Under the pieces are notes generated by a model. It was given only the letters and a program-made list of their open reading frames with translations. It searched no databases and had not been told where the DNA came from. A DNA stretch of 64,000 nucleotides from Desulfocapsa sp050291935 (GTDB lineage Bacteria; Desulfobacterota; Desulfobulbia; Desulfobulbales; Desulfocapsaceae): the NCBI GenBank assembly GCA_050291935.1, contig JBNKKR010000016.1, positions 5,641-69,640 of the forward strand, given 5' to 3'. Numbering within the stretch: position 1 is the stretch's first letter; each line of letters begins with the position of its first letter. The position numbers and the translations under genes were made by a program. Below are positions 21,712 to 30,555 of the stretch, piece by piece.

Positions 21712-23085
21712 CTAAATGCTAATATTAAGACTTTTGAGTTTTTTATGTAAGTGGCTGCGTTCCATTCCGACGCTTTCCGCTGTTTGGGAAATATTACCAC
21801 CATTTTCATGTAATTTTAATTGTAAATAGCGTTGTTCAAACTGTTTTTTGGCATCTTTAAAATTTGCTTGCCGGTAAGGAAGAAGAATTGTGGAGTCTTT
21901 GTCCGGGGTTGTTTGCTCCTGCTTGCTAGGGTTAAGAAATGCCGCGATATCCTCACGGTCAATGGTGTCACTTGGCGACATAATGGCCAACCGTTCCACA
22001 AAATTTTTAAGTTCACGAACGTTTCCCGGCCATGAATGTTCAGCCATCAGAGCCAGTGCATCCTGGGTAAATTGCTTTTTGCCAAAACCCTTGCTGTACA
22101 GACCGGAAAGAAGACTTTCCACCAGTAGGGGGATGTCTTCCAAACGATCTTTTAAGTCGGGTACTTGAATGGGGACCACATTCAGACGCCAAAAGAGATC
22201 GGCCCTAAAGTTGCCATTTTCAATCTCTTCTTCAAGATTTTTGTTAGTGGCTGCAAGCACTCGCACATTGACAGAAATGGTCTTATGCCCACCCACCCGC
22301 TCAAAGGTCTGCTCCTGGAGGATGCGAAGTATTTTTGCCTGCGTTTTCATGCTCATATCGCCAATTTCATCGAGAAACAAAATGCCACCGTTTGCCTGAT
22401 CAAACTTTCCTCGTTTGGCGCTATGGGCACCGGTAAACGAACCCTTTTCATGTCCAAACAGTTCAGATTCGATGAGTTCTTCAGGAATTGCGGCACAATT
22501 AATTTCGACCATCGGTTGCGTATGAACAAGGGAGGCGCGGTGAATGGCCTGGGCGACAAGTTCTTTCCCAGTGCCGTGTTCACCGCGGATAAGTACCCAG
22601 GCATCTGTTGGCGCAACCCGTGCAATCTGTGCTTTTAGAGCTTCCATGGAAGCCGAATTGCCGGTAAGTTTGACCCGGTTATCCGTTTTATCCCGTAGGA
22701 TCTTATTTTCGGTTTCCAGTTGGGAGAAACGTAGGCCATTGGTGATGGCGAGGATAATTTTGTCATAGGAAAGGGGTTTCTCGACAAAGTCAAAGGCTCC
22801 TTTGTGGGTGGCCTGGACAGCGGTTTCAATGGTTCCATGGCCGGAAATCATGATAACCGGGAGGGAGTGTTGTTCTTTTATCTTAACAAGAGCGGTTAAG
22901 CCATCCATATTGTCACCAAGCCAGATATCAAGCAGAATCAGGTCAATGGCTTCTTCTTCTAAAATTTCAAGTCCTCTTTCGGCACTTGTTGCACAGACGG
23001 GGATAAAACCTTCATCTTCAAGAATAGCGGAAAGGGTTTCCTGAATGGATATTTCATCATCTATGATAAGAATCTTTTTGGCCAT
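21712..23085 (-). CDS. NtrX-like sigma-54-dependent response regulator
   Basis: A 457-residue regulator: receiver domain with acidic pocket IIDDE and phospho-Asp53, AAA+ sigma-54 activation domain with Walker A GEHGTGKE and the sigma-54 contact loop as GSFTGA instead of the usual GAFTGA, then a Fis-type helix-turn-helix (GNISQTAESVGMERSHLHKK). It pairs with the NtrY-like kinase encoded 64 bases upstream. NtrYX systems respond to nitrogen, redox or envelope conditions depending on species; the regulon cannot be deduced here. The Ala-to-Ser change in the loop is a mild variant seen in nature. Confidence 0.92.
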   Translation of the reverse strand: MAKKILIIDDEISIQETLSAILEDEGFIPVCATSAERGLEILEEEAIDLILLDIWLGDNMDGLTALVKIKEQHSLPVIMISGHGTIETAVQATHKGAFDFVEKPLSYDKIILAITNGLRFSQLETENKILRDKTDNRVKLTGNSASMEALKAQIARVAPTDAWVLIRGEHGTGKELVAQAIHRASLVHTQPMVEINCAAIPEELIESELFGHEKGSFTGAHSAKRGKFDQANGGILFLDEIGDMSMKTQAKILRILQEQTFERVGGHKTISVNVRVLAATNKNLEEEIENGNFRADLFWRLNVVPIQVPDLKDRLEDIPLLVESLLSGLYSKGFGKKQFTQDALALMAEHSWPGNVRELKNFVERLAIMSPSDTIDREDIAAFLNPSKQEQTTPDKDSTILLPYRQANFKDAKKQFEQRYLQLKLHENGGNISQTAESVGMERSHLHKKLKSLNISI

Positions 23086-23149
23086 GGGGTGCTTGCCGAA
23101 GTGATTGTAGTAAAGGGCCTAACAGTAGTTGCTCGGTTTTGGGTGAAAA

Positions 23150-25450
23150 TTATGTTGTTGCCGTATTGCCCATTGCTAAGGGAAGTTCGATTGTAAAAAC
23201 TGTACCCCTGGGGCTATTGTTATGGACTCGTATATACCCGTTATGGTCTGAGACTATGGTTGAAACGATGGCCAGTCCCAAGCCGGTTCCAGTCTTTTTG
23301 GTTGAAAAATAGGGCTCAAAAAGACGAGCCTTATCATCCTCTGAAATGCCGGGCCCAGAATCACATACCTGGATAAAAATGTTCTCTCTCTCCTCGTCCA
23401 AGGCCAAAACAATATCTATTGTACCTTCATCAGGCAAAACTGCAACCGCATTGTCAAGCAGGTTAATAAGGCAACGTTTGATCTGTTCAATATCAAAGGT
23501 GAATATGGGGATCGGGTCCAGGGTGTCTACACTAAATACGATATGCGTATGCGCCTGTTTGTAGAGGAAAAGCGTTTCTTCAACAATTGTTGTGATATCT
23601 GCCGCAGCCCGGTTGATTTTTGGCATCCTGGCAAAATTGGAAAATTCACTGACCAGTTGTTTGAGTTCATCCACCTGTTTGATGATGGTGTTGGTACATT
23701 GATCAAAAATGGAGTTTTCATCATTTAGGATATCGGGATAACGTCTTCGCAAACGCTGGGCTGATAACTGGATGGGGGTCAATGGGTTTTTAATTTCATG
23801 GGCAATTCGTCTGGCAACTTCGCGCCAGGCAGCCATGCGTTGCATCTTTTCAAGTTCGGTAAGATTTGCAAAAACAAGTACATAGCCAAGTGGTTCCCCC
23901 TCTTCATTGGCGAGCCTGGTAAAAGTCACAAGAAGGGAAAAGTTCTCTTTTCGAACGGAAAGTTTCAGATGTTGCCGAACGGAGGTCTTGCCGGTTATCT
24001 GCAACTCTTTAATGAAATCGTCGATAATAATTGCGTGTTCAGGGGGGAGGATTTCTGTATATTTTCGATTTAAAAATAAATCCTTACTAATATGTAGTAG
24101 CTTTTCTGCAAATCTGTTGATCGTGGTGATTGTATCGTCATTTGCTAAAGAAATGACACCGGCCTCGACATTTTGGAGAATGATCTCCGTATATCTTCGT
24201 CTTTCCTCAGATTCTTTAGAACTCTCCTGCAGGGCCTGTAAGGCGTCGGCCAGTTGGGCGTTACTGGAGCTTACATTGGCAGTCATTGTGTTAAAAGAAT
24301 CAACCAGTTGTCCCATTTCGTCGTTGGATTCTTTTTCTAAAACAAAACTTAAGTCTCCATCGGCCACTCGTCTGGTGGCCACAGCCATCTGATCAAGGGG
24401 CTCGGTTATACCTTTTGCGATATAAATACCAAACCAGATTGCAGAAAAGATAATGAGGAGGGTGACAATGAGCAGAACCATAAGGATCCAGAATCTAAAA
24501 GGCTGCTTAAGATACTTTAATTGCTTGTAATCTTCCATTCCTTTAGAAATTAGGTTAAGCCGGTCAAGTTGTTCTTTTTTGATAAGCAGGGTGGTTACCA
24601 GAAAAATTTCTTCATCTGGATGTAATGGAAATTGTAAGATATTTACTCGCCGTACCAGATCTCCTACTGCGGACTCCTGGACAAGGAGTTCCGGAGTTTT
24701 TGTTTTGGAAATGGTATTGAGTAGTGTTGTTGGAATAGGGATTGCTTTTTGGCTGGAAAGCCTGGGTGATGCAACGGTAAAATTTTTATTTCGCTGCTCG
24801 CTGATAAGCATAAAGCTAAGACTGTTTCGAGTGTCATGTTCTTGGAGGAGGCTTACCAATCTTTTTTTGAGTTGCTCCAGTGGCTGCTTTTTGGTCTGGA
24901 GCGCAATGAGTTTTTCCTCAACTGCAGCACCTAAAACATTGACTTCGTCTTTGGTATCTTGAAAGTGACTTTTGGCAAGTAGTAATGTGTTTTCCAGTGA
25001 GATTTCAATATTTGAATTGAACCAGTAGTCCATGGACGTTGAAACAAATTGCAGGGAAATAAAAAAGAGCAGTGCCGTTGGAATAAGAGAAAGTGAGATA
25101 AAAGAGATAACAAGTTTTGTTTTGAGTTTTGAGCCTAAAATGTTTTTTTGGGACTCAAAAAAAAGCTCTGCCAGGTTCCTGAAGATCAGAAAGATCATTA
25201 ATAATACCAGGATAACATTAAGATTGATAAGGGCAAATAGTAAGATATCGCTGGATATTGGAAGGCTTATATCGACGTTTAACAGGGAGCTTTCAAGCCA
25301 GACAACAACGGGGATAAGCAGAAGACAAATCAATATAACGCCACGAATGAGCTTTTTCTTTTGTTGTCGCTGCTCTGGCGTGAGTTTTGTCCTTTTAAGT
25401 TGGATTATGCTTTGGTTCTCTAAGGTTGTGGATGGTTTTTGGGTGGCCAT
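23150..25450 (-). CDS. NtrY-like sensor histidine kinase
   Basis: A 766-residue membrane kinase. N-terminal helices near 33-55, 67-90 and 115-138 are followed by an extracytoplasmic region, a helix near 325-350, a HAMP linker (about 350-400), a PAS domain (about 420-520), HisKA with His551 in RRIAHEIKNPLTP, and HATPase boxes CDSGPGIS and TGTGLGLAIV. This layout is diagnostic of NtrY. It starts 3 bases after the DUF4390 gene stop and precedes the NtrX-like regulator, which it should phosphorylate. Confidence 0.93.
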   Translation of the reverse strand: MATQKPSTTLENQSIIQLKRTKLTPEQRQQKKKLIRGVILICLLLIPVVVWLESSLLNVDISLPISSDILLFALINLNVILVLLMIFLIFRNLAELFFESQKNILGSKLKTKLVISFISLSLIPTALLFFISLQFVSTSMDYWFNSNIEISLENTLLLAKSHFQDTKDEVNVLGAAVEEKLIALQTKKQPLEQLKKRLVSLLQEHDTRNSLSFMLISEQRNKNFTVASPRLSSQKAIPIPTTLLNTISKTKTPELLVQESAVGDLVRRVNILQFPLHPDEEIFLVTTLLIKKEQLDRLNLISKGMEDYKQLKYLKQPFRFWILMVLLIVTLLIIFSAIWFGIYIAKGITEPLDQMAVATRRVADGDLSFVLEKESNDEMGQLVDSFNTMTANVSSSNAQLADALQALQESSKESEERRRYTEIILQNVEAGVISLANDDTITTINRFAEKLLHISKDLFLNRKYTEILPPEHAIIIDDFIKELQITGKTSVRQHLKLSVRKENFSLLVTFTRLANEEGEPLGYVLVFANLTELEKMQRMAAWREVARRIAHEIKNPLTPIQLSAQRLRRRYPDILNDENSIFDQCTNTIIKQVDELKQLVSEFSNFARMPKINRAAADITTIVEETLFLYKQAHTHIVFSVDTLDPIPIFTFDIEQIKRCLINLLDNAVAVLPDEGTIDIVLALDEERENIFIQVCDSGPGISEDDKARLFEPYFSTKKTGTGLGLAIVSTIVSDHNGYIRVHNNSPRGTVFTIELPLAMGNTATT

Positions 25451-25453
25451 TAT

Positions 25454-26026
25454 CTAATAGGTGAATTCTATACTGTGCCAGGCGGTTTCCACATCACCAA
25501 GGGAAATAAATGGTATAACGTGATGGAGATTCATAGGTAATGTCTTTTCAAAGAGTATCGCTTTGAGTCGTAGTTCATAGGGGCTATCGGGGACAAGCTG
25601 GGTGAGCTTGATTACTTTTAGACCATTTACTTCTTTCATTGCCTTCATTGCCTCAGCAAGTTTTGCAAATGTTATGGTCCGATTATGCTGTTCTGATAGT
25701 TCCAGTTCGTATTGTTCCTTCAGCGCGTCATAGTGTAAGGTGTGGCTAAATTCCATTTGCCTGAGTTCTTTGTCATTCCAGTTTTTTCGGATATGAATAA
25801 GTTCGACCAGGAATTTGAATTGCATCGGGATACCGCTATGCAGAGCATCTTCGAGTTGTTCTTGGGCTCCGTCATTAAGTGTTGCAAAGAGGAGTAGATG
25901 GCTCTCAGAGGTGGTGAGGATAACATCTTTAAAGTCAGCCTTGTCGTCTGTTCCCAAGCAAAGGGTTGGACAGATGACAATCAAGAGTAATGTAATAAAT
26001 GAGAATAGGTGAACTGAAAAGCGCAT
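25454..26026 (-). CDS. DUF4390 secreted/periplasmic protein
   Basis: A 190-residue protein with an N-terminal signal peptide (hydrophobic residues 8-23, cleavage near LCLG). The rest has two similar beta-rich halves, consistent with DUF4390 proteins that precede ntrY genes in many Proteobacteria and Desulfobacterota. Its function is unknown; position suggests it supplies or modulates the signal sensed by NtrY. It is the first gene of its operon. Confidence 0.78.
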   Translation of the reverse strand: MRFSVHLFSFITLLLIVICPTLCLGTDDKADFKDVILTTSESHLLLFATLNDGAQEQLEDALHSGIPMQFKFLVELIHIRKNWNDKELRQMEFSHTLHYDALKEQYELELSEQHNRTITFAKLAEAMKAMKEVNGLKVIKLTQLVPDSPYELRLKAILFEKTLPMNLHHVIPFISLGDVETAWHSIEFTY

Positions 26027-26085
26027 AGTAAACAGAATGTTGACAATAGTAATAATATGTAGGTGAAATGGTACGCACTCTTGTT

Positions 26086-26120
26086 AGAAATGGTCTTGCT
26101 TACACCGGCGCGCCATTTCT
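26086..26120. repeat. Inverted repeat in intergenic region
   Basis: Arms AGAAATGG (26086-26093) and CCATTTCT (26113-26120) pair perfectly over 8 bases with a 19-base loop containing GGCGCG. It is followed after 4 bases by a 7-base-pair GC hairpin. It lacks a T run, so it is not a standard terminator; it may be a small repeat element or part of a 5' leader. Confidence 0.45.
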
Positions 26121-26318
26121 TGAAATTGCCCTTGTGGGGCAATCCCTAAAGGGCCTCTCCCTCACCCATCTATATTGAGTCACTTTGTTTTTTTGCAAAG
26201 AATACTCTATTACATAATTTTTGTAACCAAAATCCTACCAACAAGAGTTTCCCTTGACAGCGCTGGATGGGGATATTACTTTGTGCATATGTTATTAAAC
26301 CGAATTCTATAAGAGCAG

Positions 26319-26338
26319 CACTCTTCCCATGGAGGGTG
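26319..26338 (+). promoter_or_regulatory. Hairpin in the leader of the DUF302-transporter operon
   Basis: CACTCTTC and GGAGGGTG pair over 8 bases (two G-T pairs) with a CCAT loop, followed by an A-rich then T-rich stretch and the ribosome site AGGAG. It could be a leader stem that affects mRNA stability or translation of the DUF302 gene. Confidence 0.4.
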
Positions 26339-26367
26339 TAAAAAATATTTTTTTTTAGGAGAAAAGT

Positions 26368-26784
26368 ATGAACCGTAATGATGATTTGTATTGTACAGAA
26401 AGTAGTAAGAGCGTGTCTCAGTTTGTGTCCGATTTTTCCGATACTGTAAAACAGTACGGATTTGTGGTCAATAATGCGGATACAATGGATATGAAAAAAA
26501 CATTTGGTGCCCATGGCGGTGAAGTGCCTGAAGATTTTGATTTGCATATGATGCAGATTTGTAAACCCACAAAGGCCGATAAAAGTTTGACCATGAATCC
26601 GGAGCGTTCAATTCTGATGCCCAAATTTGTGATGGCGTTTTCAAAAGATGGTGCAACTCAGGTTCGTTATTTAAGTTACAGTGCAGATCTTATTGCCGAG
26701 TTGGTTCAGGAGGATCCTAAATTTCCAGGTTCTTTGGCTGAAACATTTGCCAAGATCCGATCAATGATCGATGAGGCAAAATAG
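26368..26784 (+). CDS. DUF302-like small protein
   Basis: A 138-residue soluble protein resembling DUF302 proteins, with the segment FDLHMMQICKPTKADKSL and a PKFVMAF strand. The ATG is preceded by TTTAGGAGAAAAG. Its stop lies 2 bases before the start of an SBF-family transporter, so the pair is an operon. DUF302 proteins are often found next to redox or metal genes, but no activity is established. Function unknown. Confidence 0.72.
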   Translation: MNRNDDLYCTESSKSVSQFVSDFSDTVKQYGFVVNNADTMDMKKTFGAHGGEVPEDFDLHMMQICKPTKADKSLTMNPERSILMPKFVMAFSKDGATQVRYLSYSADLIAELVQEDPKFPGSLAETFAKIRSMIDEAK

Positions 26785-26786
26785 TC

Positions 26787-27776
26787 ATGTGGAAGCTTTT
26801 AATTTCAATTAATAAAAAACTGGTTTACGCCATTCCAGTGATGATAGTTCTTGGTTTTATCTTTGGGAAAAGCGTCGATGTACAGACTGTGAAACAGCTG
26901 AAAAATCTGATTATGCCGCTGACGTTTCTTATGGTCTATCCCATGATGGTGACCCTGAATATTAAGCACTTAAAGGCTGGAATAAAAAACGTTAAACTCC
27001 AGTTAATGACTCAGTGTATTAATTTTTGTGTTATTCCTTTTCTTGCCTATGGGTTAGGGCTCTATTTTTTTCCGGATAACAGCTATATGGCCTTGGGTCT
27101 GCTCCTTGCTGCACTTTTGCCGACAAGTGGTATGACCATATCTTGGACCGGATTTGCCAAAGGGAATATGGGAGCTGCCGTTAATATGACGGTCATTGGT
27201 TTGACCCTTGGCTCCCTTGCAACACCCGTATATGTTATGCTGCTTTTGGGTGCCAAGGTCGATATGCAGGTTTCGCTGGTTATCAAACAGATTGTATATA
27301 TCGTTTTTATTCCAATGGTGCTAGGGTACCTTACCAGGTCTTATTTCCTAAAGAAAATGGACCTTAAGGAATTCAAACAGCGACTGGCCCCTCGTTTTCC
27401 AGCGATGTCAACGATTGGAGTACTTGGTATTGTCTTTGTGGCAATCGCCTTAAAAGCCGGAAAACTTTCGCAGGATCCCATGGTTCTATGGATGATTTTC
27501 AAACCGCTACTGATTATTTACGGCGTCAATTATCTTCTGGGAACGGTTGTCGGGAAGATGATGTTTGCAAGGGGAGACGCCATTGCCCTTGTATACGGCA
27601 CGGTGATGCGGAATTTGTCCATTGCTTTGGCCATAGCGATCAACGCCTTTGGTGAGCGGGGAGCCGATGCTGCCCTGGTTATTGCAGTTTCGTATATCAT
27701 CCAAGTGCAATCGGCAGCCTGGTATGTTAAATTAACAGACACCCTTTTTGGGCCACCAGAGGGTGATGCTGCTTAA
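26787..27776 (+). CDS. SBF-family (bile acid:sodium symporter/arsenic-resistance-like) transporter
   Basis: A 329-residue inner-membrane protein with about ten helices, in the superfamily that includes ACR3 arsenite exporters and bile-acid symporters. The crossover motif regions are visible at LLPTSGMTISWTGFAKGN (about residues 109-126) and YGTVMRNLSIALAIAINAF. The conserved cysteine that ACR3 uses for arsenite (in an RCxAMV-type helix) is absent, so arsenite export should not be assumed. It is coupled to the DUF302 gene. Substrate unknown; an organic anion is a reasonable alternative. Confidence 0.8.
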   Translation: MWKLLISINKKLVYAIPVMIVLGFIFGKSVDVQTVKQLKNLIMPLTFLMVYPMMVTLNIKHLKAGIKNVKLQLMTQCINFCVIPFLAYGLGLYFFPDNSYMALGLLLAALLPTSGMTISWTGFAKGNMGAAVNMTVIGLTLGSLATPVYVMLLLGAKVDMQVSLVIKQIVYIVFIPMVLGYLTRSYFLKKMDLKEFKQRLAPRFPAMSTIGVLGIVFVAIALKAGKLSQDPMVLWMIFKPLLIIYGVNYLLGTVVGKMMFARGDAIALVYGTVMRNLSIALAIAINAFGERGADAALVIAVSYIIQVQSAAWYVKLTDTLFGPPEGDAA

Positions 27777-27927
27777 AGAGAACGGTGATGGTAGTTGGAT
27801 TTGACAAATAGTATGATTGAATTAACTCTGGTGAGAAATGACTTGCCAGGCTACATGCCTTAACAGATTTTTTCAGAAAGGCATTATTTAAACACCATAC
27901 GGTGCTTATCGAAGGAGAATTGTAGCA

Positions 27928-28317
27928 ATGAAAATAGCAATACCAACCAATAATCCCGGAGGCATGGAAGCTTCCAGGTCTGAACATTTTGGCCATTGTG
28001 ATGTGTTTACTGTGGTTGAGGTAGATGGCAATAATCAAGTTATCGGTGTGGATATGCTTCCTGTTCCCGATCACAGTGCGGGAGGATGTATGGTGCCGGT
28101 GCAAACCCTTGGTGATGCTGGGGTTAATGCCATAGTCGTTGGTGGCATAGGTGCCCGTCCTTTGCAGGGGTTTTCAGAAGTGGGAATCGATGTTTATTGG
28201 GCGGATAAAAATAGTATCCCCAGTGCCGGTGAAGTTATGGAGAAATTTTCTGCCGGTCAACTGCCAAAAATGAACGCGGATCAGGCCTGTAAAGGTGGTA
28301 GCAACTGTCACCATTAA
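27928..28317 (+). CDS. Dinitrogenase iron-molybdenum cofactor-family (NifX/NafY-like) protein
   Basis: A 129-residue protein of the family that binds or carries iron-molybdenum cofactor in nitrogen fixers. It has the usual opening MKIAIPTN, a SEHFGHCDVF segment, a core NAIVVGGIGARPLQGF, and a short Cys/His-rich tail CKGGSNCHH that could bind metal. GAAGGAGA precedes the ATG. Outside nitrogenase clusters these proteins have unknown roles and are often near DUF134 genes, as here (238 bases downstream). Confidence 0.85.
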   Translation: MKIAIPTNNPGGMEASRSEHFGHCDVFTVVEVDGNNQVIGVDMLPVPDHSAGGCMVPVQTLGDAGVNAIVVGGIGARPLQGFSEVGIDVYWADKNSIPSAGEVMEKFSAGQLPKMNADQACKGGSNCHH

Positions 28318-28443
28318 GACCGATAAAAAAGTGATATACGCTTAGCCGGTACATTGTTTTATGGGGTGTTTTTGTGAAACGAATACGAAAATACCCTGTA
28401 AGATATCAACAAATCCTTTGTTTTTTAGAAAAAGTTAAGTAGG

Positions 28444-28476
28444 GTCTGTCTATGGTTGACTTATTTCCGGACAGAC
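28444..28476. repeat. Inverted repeat upstream of the DUF134 gene
   Basis: GTCTGTC (28444-28450) and GACAGAC (28470-28476) pair perfectly with a 19-base loop. It lies 80 bases before the DUF134 start and 28 bases before a stronger hairpin; either could be a protein-binding site or a leader stem. Confidence 0.4.
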
Positions 28477-28503
28477 GCCAGGTGATGTTGAGTTTTCTTT
28501 TGA

Positions 28504-28530
28504 AAACGACAGGCTAATAGCTTGTCGTTT
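28504..28530 (+). promoter_or_regulatory. Strong leader hairpin before the DUF134 gene
   Basis: An 11-base-pair stem (one G-T pair) starting AAACGACA and ending TGTCGTTT with a TAATA loop, followed by a T-rich stretch. It lies 25 bases before the DUF134 ATG. It could end transcription from the NifX-like gene or act as a leader attenuator for DUF134. Confidence 0.5.
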
Positions 28531-28555
28531 ATGTCTATTTTTACTGAAATAATCC

Positions 28556-28837
28556 ATGTCTCCAAGACCCAAAAAAGAAAGAAAGTGTAAAGGGAATTTT
28601 TGCGGACGAGCATTTAAGCCCACAGGGACACCCCTTTCCAAGTTGGCCAAGGTTGAGTTGTTTCGCGATGAAATGGAAGCACTGCGACTTTGTGACTGCG
28701 AAGGTATGACCCAGGAGGAAGCTGGAAAGCAGATGGGGGTCTCTCGTGGAACCATTCAGCGTATTATTACCATCGCCAGAAGAAAAACCGCACAGGCTAT
28801 ATCTGAAGGACGAGCCCTGGTATTTGTTGAGGAATAG
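28556..28837 (+). CDS. DUF134 putative DNA-binding protein
   Basis: A 93-residue protein with the DUF134 signature: a basic start RPKKERKC, a two-cysteine element CKGNFC, and a sigma-factor-like helix-turn-helix EEAGKQMGVSRGTIQRI. It probably binds DNA and may regulate the NifX-like gene upstream, since the two families co-occur. Its stop is 6 bases from the convergent prfC end. A hairpin-rich leader precedes it. Confidence 0.88.
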   Translation: MSPRPKKERKCKGNFCGRAFKPTGTPLSKLAKVELFRDEMEALRLCDCEGMTQEEAGKQMGVSRGTIQRIITIARRKTAQAISEGRALVFVEE

Positions 28838-28843
28838 TTCGCA

Positions 28844-30433
28844 TTATATATTTTCCCTTGTCTTATGAAATGTAATATCGGGCCATTTCTCCATAAAAAA
28901 GTTTAACATCCATTCATTTTGCGCAAGGTGGGTGAGAAAGCCTTCCGCATCATAGGCCAGAGAACTCTGGTTTTTCTGCTCAAATTCAGCGAGTTTTTTC
29001 TTGTCCTTACATTCTACCCAGCGGGCTGCTTGAAAGTCGATGGGTTCATAAATTGCTTCAACTCCATATTCATTTTTGAGCCTTGCAATGGTGACTTCAA
29101 ATTGGAGGACGCCAACGGCCCCCATGATATGAGAAGAACCGACAATGGGTTTGAATACCTGAATGGCACCTTCTTCTGCCAGTTGTTGTAAACCCTTATG
29201 GAGCTGTTTCATACGTAAGGGGTCTTTGAGGATAACCCGCCTGAAATGTTCAGGGGCAAAGTTGGGAATTCCGGTAAATTTGAGTTCTTCTTTTGGGGTG
29301 AATGTGTCACCGATTTTTATGGTTCCATGGTTGTGTAGCCCGATAATATCACCTGGCCAGGCCTCTTCCACATTTGCTCTGTCCTGGGCCATAAAAATAG
29401 TGGCGTTTGCCAGGGTGATGTCTTTGCCAAGCCTATGGTGTTTTACTTTCATTCCCCTGGTGAATTTTCCAGAGCAGATCCTGAAAAAGGCGATTCGATC
29501 CCGGTGGGCTGGGTTCATATTGGCTTGAATTTTAAAAACAAAGCCTGAAAAATCTTCTTCTGCAGGAGAAACGTCGCGTGTTTTGGCAGCCCGCGGTCCA
29601 GGAGCAGGAGCCATTTCCACGAAGGCGTCTAAGAGTTCCTGGACGCCAAAGTTGTTTACCGCCGATCCAAAAAAGACGGGGGTTTGGCTGGCTGCAAGAT
29701 AGTGTTCATATTCAAACGGGTTAGCAGCACCCTCAAGAAGCTCAATATCATCTCGAAGTACCTGGGCATCATGGGCTCCGATGGCCTCTTCGAGGCGAGG
29801 ATCATCCAAGGACTCTATGGTAATTCCGGGCTTATTTTTGCTGTCAGTCCCGGCAGTAAAGAGATGTATCTGTTTTTTATGAAGGTTATAGACCCCCTTG
29901 AAGGTTTTTCCCATACCTATGGGCCAGGACATTGGAGTACATTCAATCTGAAGTTTTTCTTCAATATCTTCTAAAATATCCAGGGCATCCATGCCCTCTC
30001 GGTCAAGTTTGTTAATAAAGGTAATAAGTGGGGTGTTTCGCATCCTACACACCTCCATCAGTTTCTCGGTCTGTGATTCCACTCCTTTGGCGGAATCAAT
30101 TACCATGATGGCAGAGTCCACTGCGGTGAGGACGCGGTAGGTATCCTCGGAAAAGTCCTGGTGACCAGGGGTGTCCAACAGGTTGACTTCATAATCTTTA
30201 TAACTGAATTTCATCACAGAGGTGGTTACACTAATACCTCGTTCCTGCTCAATGGCCATCCAGTCGCTGGTGGCATGCCGTTCCGCCTTCCTTGACTTGA
30301 CAGCTCCCGCCATATTTATTGCTCCGCCAAAGAGCAGTAATTTTTCAGTGAGGGTGGTTTTTCCTGCGTCTGGATGAGAGATAATGCCAAATGTTCGTCT
30401 TTTGGCAATTTCCTGGTCAAGTTTTTTGGACAT
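28844..30433 (-). CDS. prfC: Peptide chain release factor 3
   Basis: A 529-residue translational GTPase that recycles RF1/RF2 after termination. GTPase motifs are clear: SHPDAGKTTLTEK (G1), RGISVTTSV (G2), DTPGHQDF (G3) and FINKLDRE (G4). The C-terminal RF3 domains include the segment GAVGVLQFEV. Full family length. It is divergent from rmlB with 122 bases between. It stands alone with no operon partner on its strand. Confidence 0.97.
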   Translation of the reverse strand: MSKKLDQEIAKRRTFGIISHPDAGKTTLTEKLLLFGGAINMAGAVKSRKAERHATSDWMAIEQERGISVTTSVMKFSYKDYEVNLLDTPGHQDFSEDTYRVLTAVDSAIMVIDSAKGVESQTEKLMEVCRMRNTPLITFINKLDREGMDALDILEDIEEKLQIECTPMSWPIGMGKTFKGVYNLHKKQIHLFTAGTDSKNKPGITIESLDDPRLEEAIGAHDAQVLRDDIELLEGAANPFEYEHYLAASQTPVFFGSAVNNFGVQELLDAFVEMAPAPGPRAAKTRDVSPAEEDFSGFVFKIQANMNPAHRDRIAFFRICSGKFTRGMKVKHHRLGKDITLANATIFMAQDRANVEEAWPGDIIGLHNHGTIKIGDTFTPKEELKFTGIPNFAPEHFRRVILKDPLRMKQLHKGLQQLAEEGAIQVFKPIVGSSHIMGAVGVLQFEVTIARLKNEYGVEAIYEPIDFQAARWVECKDKKKLAEFEQKNQSSLAYDAEGFLTHLAQNEWMLNFFMEKWPDITFHKTRENI

Positions 30434-30555
30434 GATAGTAAGAAGATTATGTTTAGTTTAATATGAATATATAGTAAAACACGTAGCCTTACAATGCGGG
30501 GTCTAAGGTAAATCGAATTGTACTGAAAGAAAACTAAAAAAAATACAAGTGAAAA

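Larger units (their letters stand above)
26027..26367. other. Structured intergenic region between DUF4390 and DUF302 genes
   Basis: 341 bases without a credible gene. It contains a long hairpin (26086-26120), a second hairpin ATTGCCC-ttgtg-GGGCAAT (26125-26143), a small CCCT-aa-AGGG hairpin (26144-26153), a TTGACA element at 26254-26259, and a hairpin just before the DUF302 ribosome site (26319-26338). Divergent promoters for both flanking operons must lie here. Confidence 0.5.

Noticed and set aside
26170..26547. Minus-strand open frame of 125 codons over the DUF302 gene
   Set aside because: It is antisense to a well-started gene and the translation looks random and rich in aromatic residues.
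26787..27776. ACR3 arsenite exporter
   Set aside because: The conserved arsenite-binding cysteine helix is absent; kept as SBF-family transporter of unknown substrate.
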